The notes under the pieces are model-generated. The model saw only the letters and a list, made by a program, of their open reading frames with translations, had not been told where the DNA came from and did not search any database. A stretch of DNA of 64,000 nucleotides from positions 1,302,001-1,366,000 of the forward strand of contig NZ_CP080437.1 in the NCBI RefSeq assembly GCF_021216655.1, in the 5' to 3' direction. Source of the DNA: Clavibacter michiganensis. Lineage in GTDB: Bacteria; Actinomycetota; Actinomycetes; Actinomycetales; Microbacteriaceae. Made by a program: the position numbers and the translations under genes. Numbering within the stretch: the first letter of the stretch is position 1; each line of letters begins with the position of its first letter. This document shows, piece by piece, positions 11,105 to 19,950 of this stretch.

Positions 11105-11202
11105 ACCCCTTGGAATCCGGCGTCAATCCTATCGAGCGGAGAGGGTGCCGACTGACCGCGGGCGCCCCCGACGACGGCGGCGCACGGCGGCCGGCGTAGG
11201 GG

Positions 11203-11691
11203 TCAGCGGCGCGTGCCGACCAGGCGCTGCGGGCCCGTGGTCGCGGGCTGCGGGCGCCGGCGGAGCGCGCGGCGGCGGGCGTTCTCGGAGCGGGCGGTGA
11301 GGATCAGGACCACCACCACGCCGACGAGCGCGCCGAGGCCGTTGTGCACGATGTCGCGGACGTCGGAGACGCGCGTGGGGAGGAACGCCTGCGCGGTCTC
11401 GATCAGCGCCGAGAGGCCGACGCCGAGCGCGATCGCGAGCCACCAGCGCGACCGGCCGAGCAGGAGCACGAGGAACATGCCGACGGGCACGAACATCGCG
11501 ACGTTGGCGGCGCCCTCGACGGCGGAGTACGTGATCCACGAGGTGCCGTCGTGCCGGTGGAGCGCGCGGAGGGCGCGGAAGAGGTAGCCGTCGATGCGGC
11601 GGTCGTAGGGCTCCGGCGACAGCGTGATCCACGCGACCAGGCCGAGGTACAGGGCCGTCGCGGTTCCGAGGACGGGGTGGCGGAGGAGCAT
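11203..11691 (-). CDS. VanZ-like family membrane protein
   Basis: A 162-residue protein with four hydrophobic segments. It matches the VanZ-like family: the N-terminal WITLSPEPYDRR, the conserved NVAMFVPVGMFLVLL near residue 67 and the family's most conserved block SALIETAQAFLPTRVSDVRD near residues 98-117, followed by DIVHNGLGALVG. VanZ in enterococci gives slight teicoplanin resistance, but most family members have no known role. ATG 11691 gives the standard length; further upstream the frame is Arg/Pro-rich. It is divergent from the MetE-like gene across 242 bp, in which I see no clear operator. Confidence 0.85.
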   Translation of the reverse strand: MLLRHPVLGTATALYLGLVAWITLSPEPYDRRIDGYLFRALRALHRHDGTSWITYSAVEGAANVAMFVPVGMFLVLLLGRSRWWLAIALGVGLSALIETAQAFLPTRVSDVRDIVHNGLGALVGVVVVLILTARSENARRRALRRRPQPATTGPQRLVGTRR

Positions 11692-11933
11692 CTGTCCATC
11701 ATCCGGGCTCGCCCCTGTGCGCCGGATCCGCCGGAGGTGCCGGTTCCGTGACGCCCTGTTGCGGCCGACCCGTCCTCGGGGATGACCCGGTGGGACCATG
11801 TGCGTGCAGCGCATCCCGCGAAGCCTCGCGTCCCACCGCATCCGCGGACGGACACCGCCTGCGATCAGTTCCCGCTCGCCGCGGGCGGTCGTCCGAGGCC
11901 GCCCGACGGCACGAGAGACCCGCGGAGGTCCCC

Positions 11934-13193
11934 ATGCTCGACAGCACAGATCGGATCCAGACGTCCCACGCCGGCAGCCTGCCGCGGACGGACGCGCTCA
12001 TCGCCGCCAACGCGGCGCGCGCCGACAGCCGGAAGGCCGTGATCGTCGGCGGCGGCGCTTCGTCGGCGCAGGCCCCTGACCCGGCCGACGACGGCCTCGA
12101 CGCCGTGCTCGCCGACGCGGTCGACGGCCTCGTCGCCCGCCAACGCGAGGTGGGGATCACGGTGCCCGGCGACGGCGAGTACGGCAAGGCCATGTCGAGC
12201 GCGATCGACTACGGCGCATGGTGGTCGTACTCGTTCCAGCGCCTGAGCGGGCTCGAGCTCGTGCCGGGCGGGCCCTTCTCCTCGGAGCCCGTGCGCAGCT
12301 CGCCCGGGGACGTGCGGCTGACGACCTTCCCCGACCGCCGCGACTGGACGATCTTCGCCGACGCCTACCGCGATCCGTCGAGCGGAATCACCGTGGGCGA
12401 TGCGCCGATCGAGTTCCCGAGCGCCACCGGGCCGGTCTCCTACACGGGCCACGACGCCATCCAGGCCGACATCGCGCACCTGAAGCACGCGCTCGACGCG
12501 AACGGGTACGAGGAGGGGTTCATCACGTCCCTCTCCCCCGGCAGCGCCTCGCGCATCGGCAACCTGCACTACGCGACCGAGGAGGAGTTCATCTGGGCGT
12601 GCGCGGATGCGATGCGCGAGGAGTACGTCGCGATCATCGACGCGGGGCTCGTGCTGCAGATCGACGACCCGTCGATCGCGGAGAACTGGGACCAGATCAA
12701 CCCGGAGCCGAGCGTGGAGGACTACCTCGCGTTCACGCGCATCCGCGTGGAGGCGCTCAACCACGCGCTGCGCGGGCTGCCGCAGGAGCGGATCCGCTTC
12801 CACCTCTGTTGGGGCTCGTGGCACGGGCCGCACACGACGGACATCGAATTCCGGCACCTGGTGCGGACGATGCTCGAGATCGACGCGGGCGCGTACTCGT
12901 TCGAGGGCGCGAACGCACGGCACGAGCACGAGTGGCGCGTGTGGGAGGACGTAGAGCTGCCCGACGGGAAGCTCATCGTACCGGGCGTCGTGGGGCACGC
13001 GACCAACGTGGTCGAGCACCCGGAGCTCGTGGCCGACCGGATCGAGCGCTACGCGCGGCTCGTAGGCCGGGAGCGCGTGATCGCGTCGACCGACTGCGGG
13101 CTCGGCGGGCGGATCCACCCGCAGATCGCGTGGGCGAAGCTCGAGAGCCTGGCGCAGGGCGCGGAGATCGCGACCCGGCGGCTCTGGAGCTGA
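11934..13193 (+). CDS. MetE C-terminal-like (cobalamin-independent methionine synthase II family) protein
   Basis: A 419-residue protein resembling only the C-terminal catalytic half of MetE. SHAGSLPRTDALI near residues 13-25 is the typical start of these stand-alone proteins. Zinc ligands are visible: HLCWGSWHGPH near residue 290 (His-x-Cys) and STDCGLGGR near the end (Cys). MetE itself is about 750 residues, so this is not the full enzyme. Relatives include methyltransferases and epoxyalkane:thiol transferases, and the acceptor here cannot be told. ATG 11934 follows cggaggt. No methionine genes are adjacent and no riboswitch is visible upstream. Confidence 0.85.
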   Translation: MLDSTDRIQTSHAGSLPRTDALIAANAARADSRKAVIVGGGASSAQAPDPADDGLDAVLADAVDGLVARQREVGITVPGDGEYGKAMSSAIDYGAWWSYSFQRLSGLELVPGGPFSSEPVRSSPGDVRLTTFPDRRDWTIFADAYRDPSSGITVGDAPIEFPSATGPVSYTGHDAIQADIAHLKHALDANGYEEGFITSLSPGSASRIGNLHYATEEEFIWACADAMREEYVAIIDAGLVLQIDDPSIAENWDQINPEPSVEDYLAFTRIRVEALNHALRGLPQERIRFHLCWGSWHGPHTTDIEFRHLVRTMLEIDAGAYSFEGANARHEHEWRVWEDVELPDGKLIVPGVVGHATNVVEHPELVADRIERYARLVGRERVIASTDCGLGGRIHPQIAWAKLESLAQGAEIATRRLWS

Positions 13194-13197
13194 CCCG

Positions 13198-13725
13198 TCA
13201 GAGCGTGAGGATGGCGCGCACGTCGTGGCCGGCGAGCCTCTCCCGACCGCCGAGGTCGGCGAGCTCGAGCACGACGCCGATGCCCGCCACCTCGTAGCCG
13301 GCGCGCTCCAGCAGCCGCGCGGCCGCCTCGAGGGTGCCGCCGGTGGCGAGGACGTCGTCGAGGAGCAGCACGCGGGATCCGGGTGCCAGCTGGCCGGGGT
13401 GCAGCTCGATGGCCGCCTCGCCGTACTCGAGCGCGTAGGTCTCGCGGAGCACCTCGCCGGGCAGCTTGCCGGCCTTGCGGACCGCGAGCGTGCCGACGCC
13501 GGACGCGTACGCGGCGGCCGCGGCGAGCAGGAAGCCGCGCGCCTCGACCCCGGCGACCGCGTCGACGGGTCCGCACGCGGCCACGAGGTCGTCGACCACG
13601 GCGCGCAGGGCCGGGCCGTCGGCGAGGACGGGCGTCAGGTCGCGGAAGAGGATCCCCGGCTGGGGGAAGTCGGGGACGGTGAGCAGCAGGGAGCGGACGA
13701 GGTCGGATGCGGGGGTCTCGGGCAC
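13198..13725 (-). CDS. apt: adenine phosphoribosyltransferase
   Basis: A 175-residue protein of standard Apt length. The PRPP-binding loop VLLLDDVLATGGT is at residues 119-131, VEARGFLLAAAAAYASG near residues 60-76 and VRKAGKLPGEVLRETYALEYG near 82-102 match the adenine-specific enzyme. It converts adenine and PRPP to AMP and pyrophosphate in purine salvage. The GTG at 13725 lies 6 nt after TACCGT (13732-13737, minus strand), so the mRNA is probably leaderless. A purine permease at 39.7-41.1 kb would supply substrate but is not linked. Confidence 0.97.
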   Translation of the reverse strand: MPETPASDLVRSLLLTVPDFPQPGILFRDLTPVLADGPALRAVVDDLVAACGPVDAVAGVEARGFLLAAAAAYASGVGTLAVRKAGKLPGEVLRETYALEYGEAAIELHPGQLAPGSRVLLLDDVLATGGTLEAAARLLERAGYEVAGIGVVLELADLGGRERLAGHDVRAILTL

Positions 13726-13831
13726 CCGACAACGGTAGTCGGTGGCCGGGCGGCGGCGGTCCGTCAGGTGGATGTGGTGGGCTGGGCGCTCCCCGCCCGA
13801 CTCCCGCATCCCCGCCGACCCGAGGAGCCCC

Positions 13832-14563
13832 ATGGACCCCGTCGAGATCGTCCGCGACGTCGTCGCGCGCGCGACCGCCGTCGAGGCGCCGCTCGAGACG
13901 GGACCGGCGCTCGTCGCCGTCGCGCTCGCCGCGGTGCTCGTGCTCGTGCCGGCGGCATGGCGGCTCACCCGGCACGCGGTGACGATCGTGCACGAGGGCG
14001 GCCACGGGCTCGCGGCGACGCTGAGCGGGCGGCGGCTCGCGGGCATCCGGCTGCACTCCGACACCTCGGGCCTCACCGTGAGCGTCGGCCGGCCGCGCGG
14101 ACCGGGCATGGTCGTCACGCTGCTCGCCGGCTACCCGGCGCCCGCGCTCGCGGGGCTCGGGGCCGCGTGGCTCGCGGGAACCGGGCGCTCGGCCGCGGTC
14201 CTCTGGCTGTGGCTGCTGCTGCTCGCGCTCGTCGTGATCCAGGTGCGCAACTGGTTCGGGCTGTGGTCGTGCCTCGTCGCCGGCGTGGTGGTGGGCGTGG
14301 TCGCGGGTGCGGCCCCGATCGTGGTGCAGGGCGTCGCGGCGCACGCCCTCGCGCTGTTCCTGCTGCTCGGCGCGCTGCGGGCGACGCTCGAGCTGCAGCG
14401 GTCGCGCTCCCGACGTGGCGGCGGCGCGTCCGACGCCGACCAGCTCGGGCGGCTCACGCACCTGCCGGGGATCCTGTGGGTCGGCGTGCTCGTCGTCGTC
14501 GCGGCCGCCTGCCTCGTCGGCGGCGTCGTGCTGCTCGGGATCCCGGCGCTCCTCGCCGCCTGA
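13832..14563 (+). CDS. M50-type (M50B-like) membrane zinc metalloprotease
   Basis: A 243-residue polytopic protein with HEGGH at residues 54-58, immediately after the first membrane helix, matching the HExxH zinc site of intramembrane M50 proteases. About six hydrophobic segments follow, and NWFGLW near residue 140 may serve as the third-ligand region. M50 proteases cleave substrates inside the membrane, for example anti-sigma factors. No PDZ domain is present, unlike RseP. ATG 13832 follows cgaggag. It is divergent from apt. The protein is short, and proteolytic activity is inferred only from HEGGH. Confidence 0.75.
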   Translation: MDPVEIVRDVVARATAVEAPLETGPALVAVALAAVLVLVPAAWRLTRHAVTIVHEGGHGLAATLSGRRLAGIRLHSDTSGLTVSVGRPRGPGMVVTLLAGYPAPALAGLGAAWLAGTGRSAAVLWLWLLLLALVVIQVRNWFGLWSCLVAGVVVGVVAGAAPIVVQGVAAHALALFLLLGALRATLELQRSRSRRGGGASDADQLGRLTHLPGILWVGVLVVVAAACLVGGVVLLGIPALLAA

Positions 14564-14590
14564 CATCACCCCGACCGCCCCGCACGCGAC

Positions 14591-14626
14591 GCGGCCGCCC
14601 CGCCCCGGGTGGGACGCGACGGCCGC
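14591..14626. terminator. terminator-like inverted repeat
   Basis: Seven-base arms gcggccg (14591-14597) and cggccgc (14620-14626) between the convergent ends of the M50 gene and the aldo/keto reductase. The stem is short, there is no T-tract, and the loop is GC-rich. Confidence 0.45.
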
Positions 14627-14644
14627 GGGTGACGGGATCCGCCG

Positions 14645-15478
14645 CTACATCTCCTCGTGCGTGTCCGGGTCGCCGTCCCAGAGGCGCGACTGCGGGCCGG
14701 AGCCGATCGCGCGCACCTCCTCCTCGGTGAGCTCGAAGCCGAAGACGTCGAGGTTCTGGCGCTGGCGCTCGGGATCCGTGGACCGCGGGATCGGCAGAGC
14801 GCCCGACTGGACGTGCCAGCGCAGCACGGCCTGCGTCGGCGTGACGCCGTGCGCCTCGGCGGCCGCCACGACGGCGGGGTCCTGCATGAGCCGCTCGCGG
14901 GTGCCGAGCGGCGACCAGCTCTCCGTCACGATGCCGTGCTCGGCGTGGAACGCGCGGAGATCCGCCTGCGCGAAGGTCGGGTGCAGCTCCACCTGATTGA
15001 CGACGGGCAGCACGCCCGTCTCGTCCTGGATGCGCGTGAGGTGCGCGGGCGTGAAGTTGGAGACGCCGATAGAGCGGACGAGCCCGCGCTCCTTCAGCTC
15101 GATGAACGCGCGCCAGCTGTCGACGTATCTGTCGACGCTCGGGTTCGGCCAGTGGATGAGGTAGAGGTCCACGTAGTCGACGCCGAGCGAAGCTCGCGAC
15201 TCCTCGAAGGACGCGATCGTCTCGTCGTAGCCGTGGTGGCGGCCGGGCAGCTTGGTGGTGAGGAAGAGCTCCTCGCGCGGGACGCCGGAGCGGCGCATCC
15301 CGTCGCCCACCGCGGCCTCGTTGCCGTAGTTGAGAGCCGTGTCGAGCAGGCGGTAGCCGGCGCCGATCGCGCCGGAGACGAGCTCGGCGCCCGCGTCGTC
15401 GTCCAGCCCGTACGTGCCGAGGCCGATGGCGGGGATGCGGTTCCCGTCGGACAGTTCCAGTGTGGGGATCGTGGTCAT
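14645..15478 (-). CDS. aldo/keto reductase
   Basis: A 277-residue NADPH-dependent reductase with the four AKR catalytic residues in place: Asp in RLLDTALNYGNE near residue 46, Tyr in the same block, Lys in FLTTKLPG near residue 76 and His in YLIHWPNPS near residue 109. Coenzyme-binding SWSPLG and IPRST segments follow. It resembles the 2,5-diketo-gluconate reductase subgroup and reduces aldehydes or ketones; the substrate cannot be named. The ATG lies 6 nt after TAGCGT (15485-15490, minus strand), implying a leaderless transcript. Confidence 0.95.
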   Translation of the reverse strand: MTTIPTLELSDGNRIPAIGLGTYGLDDDAGAELVSGAIGAGYRLLDTALNYGNEAAVGDGMRRSGVPREELFLTTKLPGRHHGYDETIASFEESRASLGVDYVDLYLIHWPNPSVDRYVDSWRAFIELKERGLVRSIGVSNFTPAHLTRIQDETGVLPVVNQVELHPTFAQADLRAFHAEHGIVTESWSPLGTRERLMQDPAVVAAAEAHGVTPTQAVLRWHVQSGALPIPRSTDPERQRQNLDVFGFELTEEEVRAIGSGPQSRLWDGDPDTHEEM

Positions 15479-15500
15479 CCCCTCACGCTACGCCGGGGCG

Positions 15501-16115
15501 TCAGGCGCGGTCGGTGGCCGCGGATCCGGTGTCGGGGGCCGGGTCGACGGCCGCGTCGTCCGCCTCCGCGACGCCATCCGCCTCGCGCGCGTCGGCCACG
15601 TGGTCGCGCCCGAACACGGTGGTGAGCGCCCACGCGATCATGCCGCAGACAGTGAGGATGTCGGCCACGTTGAAGACCGCGAACCACTCGACGGCGATGA
15701 AGTCGACGACGTGGCCGGACAGCGGCCCGTCCTCCGCGCGCGTGATGCGGTCGAAGAGGTTGCCGAGCGCGCCCGCGAGCACGGCCGAGAGCAGCAGCAC
15801 CTGCAGGAGCGACGCGCGGTGCCGGATCTGCCAGCCGACCCACACGGCGAGGCCGAGCGCGAGCGCCATGATCCCGACGGTGAGCAGCGGCCCGACCTCG
15901 GCGCCCATGCCGAAGGAGACGCCCGGGTTGTAGACGAGGGCGAAGCGCGCGGTCGGGAACAGCGGGATGGTCTCGCCGCCACCGAGGGCGTCGACGGCCC
16001 AGCGCTTGCTGAGCTGGTCGAGGACGAAGCCGACCACGACCACGACGACCGCGAGCGCCACGACGACGGGGCGGGAGGTGCGGGGACGGCGTGCGGCGGC
16101 AGGTGCGGTGGTCAC
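15501..16115 (-). CDS. lspA: prolipoprotein signal peptidase (signal peptidase II)
   Basis: A 204-residue protein with four membrane helices and the catalytic aspartates of signal peptidase II: D122 in GALGNLFDRI and D152 in FAVFNVADILTVCG. VYNPGVSFGM near residue 61 and VVDFIAV near 136 are also family-typical. It removes the signal peptide of lipoproteins after diacylglyceryl transfer. A charged tail of about 35 residues (Asp/Ala-rich) extends past the usual end. The GTG lies 6 nt after TAGGCT (16122-16127, minus strand), so it is probably leaderless. Confidence 0.96.
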   Translation of the reverse strand: MTTAPAAARRPRTSRPVVVALAVVVVVVGFVLDQLSKRWAVDALGGGETIPLFPTARFALVYNPGVSFGMGAEVGPLLTVGIMALALGLAVWVGWQIRHRASLLQVLLLSAVLAGALGNLFDRITRAEDGPLSGHVVDFIAVEWFAVFNVADILTVCGMIAWALTTVFGRDHVADAREADGVAEADDAAVDPAPDTGSAATDRA

Positions 16116-16124
16116 GCGACGAGC

Positions 16125-16652
16125 CTAGGCGGTGGTCGCGGCCGGATCCTCCGGGTCGCCGGCGTCGGACGGGGCGATGGGCGCGGCGGCGGCCCGGTCG
16201 CGGATCCGCGTGGCCGCCTCCCGCGGGAACGTGCTGCGGACGAGGTGGCGCGTCCCGTCGGCCGACTCGATCGCGACGGCGGGGCCGGCGTCGAGCAGGA
16301 TCGCCGCGCCGCCGCCCGGCAGCCGCCGGACGCCGATCCCGCCGACGGTCCGCGGGCGGAGGTGGTCGACGACCGTGCAGTCCGCGATGGCGGAGAACGG
16401 GATCCGCATGCGCCTCAGCGGCACGAGCGTCACCTCGACCTCGTCCGTGTCGAGCGTGATGCGGATCCGCAGCGATCCGACCACCGCGCCCACCGCCACC
16501 AGCAGCACGGCCACGACCATGCCGAGCGCGGAGCCCCCGGTGGCGACCAGCACCACGAGGCCGATCCCCGCGATCACGAGGCCCGCGATGCGGATCGCGC
16601 GCGGGGCGGGCGTGGTCTGGCGGAAGCGCGCATCGGGTGAGGGCGTGGTCAC
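16125..16652 (-). CDS. two-helix membrane protein with PH-like cytosolic domain
   Basis: A 175-residue protein: two adjacent hydrophobic helices (about residues 20-60), then a beta-rich region (RIRITLDTDEVEVTLVPLRRMRIPFSAI) that looks like the bacterial PH-domain membrane proteins common in actinobacteria, and an Ala/Asp-rich tail. No catalytic motif is seen, so function is unknown. The GTG lies 6 nt after TAGGGT (16659-16664, minus strand), again leaderless. It ends 10 bp before the lspA start and may be co-transcribed with it. Confidence 0.7.
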   Translation of the reverse strand: MTTPSPDARFRQTTPAPRAIRIAGLVIAGIGLVVLVATGGSALGMVVAVLLVAVGAVVGSLRIRITLDTDEVEVTLVPLRRMRIPFSAIADCTVVDHLRPRTVGGIGVRRLPGGGAAILLDAGPAVAIESADGTRHLVRSTFPREAATRIRDRAAAAPIAPSDAGDPEDPAATTA

Positions 16653-16699
16653 GCCCTCACCCTAGGTGCGCGGCTGTCCGGGCGGGTGGGCCCGACGGG

Positions 16700-17266
16700 T
16701 CAGGCGTGCTGCTCGTCGTGCTCGCCCTCGGCGATCTCCTCGATCAGCTTCGCGTTGAACGCGGGCAGGTCGTCCGGGTTGCGGCTCGTGACGAAGCCGC
16801 TGTCGACCACGACCTCCTCGTCGACCCACTCGGCGCCCGCGTTGCGGAGGTCGGTCGCGAGGGTCGGGTACGAGGTCATGCGGCGGCCGTCGACCACGCC
16901 GGCCTCGATCAGGATCCACGGCGCGTGGCAGATGGACGCGACGGGCTTGCCGGCGGTGAAGAACGCCTTGGCGAAGGCGACCGAGTCGGCGTCGACGCGG
17001 AGGTCGTCCGCGTTCACGACGCCGCCGGGCAGCACGAGGCCGTCGTAGTCGGCCGCGTCGGCGTCCTTCACCTGCACGTCCACGTCGAACGTGTCGGCCT
17101 TGTCGATGTGGTTCAGCCCCTGCACGGTGTCCGACTTCGGGGACACGAGGACGGGCTTCCCGCCGGCCTCCTGCACGGCCTTCCACGGCTCCGTCAGCTC
17201 GACCTGCTCGAAGCCGTCCGTCAGCAGGAAGGCCACCGTGCGGCCCTGGATGCTCTCTCCGGTCAT
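16700..17266 (-). CDS. DJ-1/PfpI-family protein (YhbO/YraA-like)
   Basis: A 188-residue protein of the class I glutamine amidotransferase-like superfamily. FLLTDGFEQVELTEPW near residue 13 gives the conserved Glu, YDGLVLPGG the central strand, and VASICHAPWIL near residue 110 the nucleophile elbow with catalytic Cys-His. The pattern matches PfpI/YhbO/YraA proteins reported as stress-protective deglycase/glyoxalase-like enzymes or proteases; which activity applies is unsettled. ATG 17266 follows gaggagg. The neighbouring Dps and SDR genes suggest a stress theme. Confidence 0.93.
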   Translation of the reverse strand: MTGESIQGRTVAFLLTDGFEQVELTEPWKAVQEAGGKPVLVSPKSDTVQGLNHIDKADTFDVDVQVKDADAADYDGLVLPGGVVNADDLRVDADSVAFAKAFFTAGKPVASICHAPWILIEAGVVDGRRMTSYPTLATDLRNAGAEWVDEEVVVDSGFVTSRNPDDLPAFNAKLIEEIAEGEHDEQHA

Positions 17267-17348
17267 GTGCGTTCCTCCTCGTGAGAGTGTCGCCGCCCGG
17301 TCGGACGGCCCCTTCGACGCTACGCCCGGCCGCCGGGCCCCGACCGCG

Positions 17349-18227
17349 TCAGGTGCGGAAGACGGACACCGGTCGTCCGGACACGGCGGTGTCGATCGCG
17401 AAGACTCCGCCGGAGAGCGGGTGCTCCTCCAGCTGCTCCTCCGTGAGGTTCTCGCGGGCGGTGCCGATGACGAGGGTGCGGAGGTCGGGTCCCGCGAAGG
17501 CGACCGAGGTGACGTTCGGCGCCGGGACCTCGAACTCGAGGTCCTTCGTGCCGTCGGGCGCCCAGCGGATCACCTTCCCGCCGCCGTAGATCCCGTTCCA
17601 CGCGTACCCCTCCACGTCCAGGGTGAGGCCGTCGCTCATCTCCCCACGGATCCAGCGCTCGAGCTCCCCGAGCTCGCCGTCGGCGGAGTAGGGCGCGCGG
17701 TACACGGTCTGCTGCCCCGTGTCCGTGAGGATCATGGTCCGGCCGCCGTCGGTCCACTCGAAGCCGTTCGTGACCGCGAAGCCGCCGAGGAGCGTGCGCA
17801 GGGCGCCGGATCCGTCGATCGAGTAGACGGCCGCGTCGGGCTCGCCGTCGGTGACGTCCATGGAGCCGATGACGAAGCGGCCCTCCGGATCGACCTTTCC
17901 CTCGTTGAGCCGGATGCCGCCGTGGGCGTGCTCCACCCGGGCGAGCTCCCGCGTGATCCGGCCCGCGCGGTCGACCAGCACGATGCGGTCGCCGAGCCCC
18001 GCGACGAAGCCGCCGTCGTCGGCCGGCTGGAAGGACGCGAGCGGCGGCGGCAGCTCCAGCACGGTGTCGTCTGATCCGTCGGCCGCGCCCTCCCACGGGC
18101 TGCGGTGCAGCGTGCCCGCGGTGATGTCGTTCCACATCACGTCGCCCGCCGGATCCCACCAGAGGCTCTCGACGAGGATCGCGCGGGCGTCGCGCAGGAC
18201 GCGGAGGTCGGACGTGAGGACGGTCAT
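17349..18227 (-). CDS. SMP-30/gluconolactonase/LRE-family beta-propeller protein
   Basis: A 292-residue protein typical of the SMP-30 family: ESLWWDPAGDVMWNDI near residue 20 (metal-binding Glu), GGIRLNEGKVDPEGRFVIGSMD near residues 103-125 (Asn and Asp ligands), and DGLTLDVEGYAWNGIYGGGKVIRW near residues 198-221 (catalytic Asp). Family members hydrolyse sugar lactones with a divalent metal. The substrate is unknown; no sugar operon is next to it. ATG 18227 is the first start giving the family N-terminus; a longer frame upstream is Arg-rich. Confidence 0.93.
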   Translation of the reverse strand: MTVLTSDLRVLRDARAILVESLWWDPAGDVMWNDITAGTLHRSPWEGAADGSDDTVLELPPPLASFQPADDGGFVAGLGDRIVLVDRAGRITRELARVEHAHGGIRLNEGKVDPEGRFVIGSMDVTDGEPDAAVYSIDGSGALRTLLGGFAVTNGFEWTDGGRTMILTDTGQQTVYRAPYSADGELGELERWIRGEMSDGLTLDVEGYAWNGIYGGGKVIRWAPDGTKDLEFEVPAPNVTSVAFAGPDLRTLVIGTARENLTEEQLEEHPLSGGVFAIDTAVSGRPVSVFRT

Positions 18228-18470
18228 GGATCCAGCCAAGCACCGGAGCGTCCGTCCGTCCGCGGAGCGAAGCGACCGCCCGCGTCGCTGAGCGCAGACT
18301 GTGAGCGCCCTCATCGTTCGTGCGACGAGGAAGCGGCGGGCGTACCGTCGAGGAGAGGCCGGATGACGCGCGAGAGCGCGCCCGGCCCGCGGGGCGCGAT
18401 CCCACCGGACGCCTCCCCGCACGGATCGGGAACCCCCGACCCCACGAACGAACAGAACGAGGAGTCGCAC

Positions 18471-19031
18471 ATGACCACGACCGTCGAACGCCCCACCAGC
18501 GCATCCGAGAAGGCCACCCAGCCCGAGGGCTCGAAGAAGACCAAGCGGCAGAACGTCGAGCGGGGCTTCACGGCCAGCGAGCAGCTGCACGAGAGCATGC
18601 AGAAGGTGCTCGTCGACCTCATCGAGCTGCACATCCAGGGCAAGCAGGCGCACTGGAACGTCGTCGGCAAGAACTTCCGCGACCTCCACCTCCAGCTCGA
18701 CGAGATCATCGACTCGGCGCGCGAGTTCAGCGACGACCTGGCCGAGCGCATGCGCGCCCTGCACGCCACGCCGGACGGCCGCAGCGACACCGTCGCCGAG
18801 ACCACGACGCTCCCCGAGTACCCGCAGGGCGAGGTCGACACGGCCGAGACCGTGGACCTGGTGACCCAGCGCCTCGAGGCCGCCGTGCACACCATGCGCG
18901 AGGTCCACGACGACGTCGACGAGGAGGACCCGACCACCGCTGACCTGCTCCACGGCTTCATCACCGCGCTCGAGCAGTACGCGTGGATGGTCTCCGCGGA
19001 GAACCGCCGCGTCGGCTCGGCCGCCGAGTAG
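18471..19031 (+). CDS. dps: Dps-type ferritin-like DNA-protection protein
   Basis: A 186-residue Dps. The ferroxidase signature is HWNVVGKNFRDLHLQLDE at residues 61-78, with HIQGKQAHWN just before it. An N-terminal extension of about 35 residues is Lys-rich (EGSKKTKRQNVERG), of the kind that binds DNA in other Dps proteins. It should oxidise and store iron and shield DNA under oxidative stress. ATG 18471 follows acgaggagtcgc. The upstream leader is long; TACCGT near 18341 may be a -10 hexamer. Confidence 0.96.
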   Translation: MTTTVERPTSASEKATQPEGSKKTKRQNVERGFTASEQLHESMQKVLVDLIELHIQGKQAHWNVVGKNFRDLHLQLDEIIDSAREFSDDLAERMRALHATPDGRSDTVAETTTLPEYPQGEVDTAETVDLVTQRLEAAVHTMREVHDDVDEEDPTTADLLHGFITALEQYAWMVSAENRRVGSAAE

Positions 19032-19056
19032 CGCGAGCAGCACGCACATCACGACC

Positions 19057-19086
19057 CGAGGGCCGCGCCGCCAGGTGCGGCCCTCG
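19057..19086 (+). terminator. terminator of dps
   Basis: Ten-base perfect stem, cgagggccgc at 19057-19066 and gcggccctcg at 19077-19086, 26 bases after the dps stop. The stem can extend outward (acga/tcgt) past a one-base bulge. No T-tract. Confidence 0.8.
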
Positions 19087-19121
19087 TCGTGTCCGCGAGG
19101 GCACGGCAGACACACCACGAC

Positions 19122-19137
19122 GCCCCTCGCGAGGGGC
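19122..19137. promoter_or_regulatory. perfect 16-bp palindrome upstream of SDR gene
   Basis: gcccctcgcgaggggc is a perfect palindrome 15 bp ahead of the SDR start. It could bind a dimeric regulator or fold as a small hairpin; nothing identifies the regulator. Confidence 0.4.
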
Positions 19138-19152
19138 AGTGAGGAGACCGAG

Positions 19153-19950
19153 ATGGACCTCGGGATCACAGGCAAGACCGCGCTCATCACGGGCGCCGAC
19201 TCGGGGATCGGGTGGGAGACCGCCCGCATCCTCCTCAGCGAGGGCGCGACCGTCGTCCTCAGCGACCAGGACCAGGGATCGCTCGACGAGGCCGCCGCGA
19301 AGCTCGACGGCGGCGACCGCGTGCACGCGTTCGCGGCCGACGTGACGAGCGTCGAGTCGCTCGCCGCGCTGCACGACAAGGTGCAGGAGGCGGTCGGCGA
19401 CATCGACATCCTCGTGCAGTCCGCGGGCATCACGGGCGCACAGGGCCTCTTCCACGAGATCGACGACGAGGGCTGGACGAACACCATCGAGGTCGACCTC
19501 ATGGGACCCGTGCGGCTCGTGAAGCGGTTCCTCCCGTCGCTCCGCAAGGGCGGCTGGGGCCGGATCGTGTTCCTCGCCTCCGAGGACGCCGTGCAGCCGT
19601 ACGACGACGAGCTCCCCTACTGCGCCGCCAAGGCCGGGATCCTCGCGCTGTCGAAGGGCCTGTCGCGCAGCTACGCGAAGGAGGGCCTGCTCGTGAACGC
19701 GGTCTCGCCCGCCTTCATCCACACGCCCATGACCGACGCGATGATGGAGAAGCGCGCCGACCAGCTGGGCACCTCGACGGACGACGCGATCGAGTCGTTC
19801 CTCGACGAGGAGCGCCCCTACATGGAGCTCAAGCGCCGCGGCGAGCCCGCCGAGGTCGCCAACGTGGTCGCGTTCCTCTGCTCCGACCTCGCGTCGTTCG
19901 TGAACGGATCCAACTACCGCGTCGACTCCGGATCGGTGGCGACGATCTGA
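19153..19950 (+). CDS. short-chain dehydrogenase/reductase
   Basis: A 265-residue classical SDR. The cofactor motif TGADSGIGWETA (TGxxxGxG) is near residue 14, SAGITGA (an NNAG variant) near 93, and the catalytic Ser and Y-x-x-x-K are seen in FLASEDAVQPYDDELPYCAAKAG near residues 140-161. NAVSPAFIHTPM is the PG-motif equivalent, with Ala for Gly. An NAD(P)-dependent alcohol/ketone oxidoreductase; substrate unknown. ATG follows gaggagaccgag. Its stop overlaps the next start by one base, so the DUF2945 protein is coupled to it. Confidence 0.95.
   Translation: MDLGITGKTALITGADSGIGWETARILLSEGATVVLSDQDQGSLDEAAAKLDGGDRVHAFAADVTSVESLAALHDKVQEAVGDIDILVQSAGITGAQGLFHEIDDEGWTNTIEVDLMGPVRLVKRFLPSLRKGGWGRIVFLASEDAVQPYDDELPYCAAKAGILALSKGLSRSYAKEGLLVNAVSPAFIHTPMTDAMMEKRADQLGTSTDDAIESFLDEERPYMELKRRGEPAEVANVVAFLCSDLASFVNGSNYRVDSGSVATI

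Noticed and set aside
8852..11155. 767-residue open frame opposite helD
   Set aside because: Low-complexity Arg/Ala/Gly-rich translation, no start signal; helD has all helicase motifs on the other strand.
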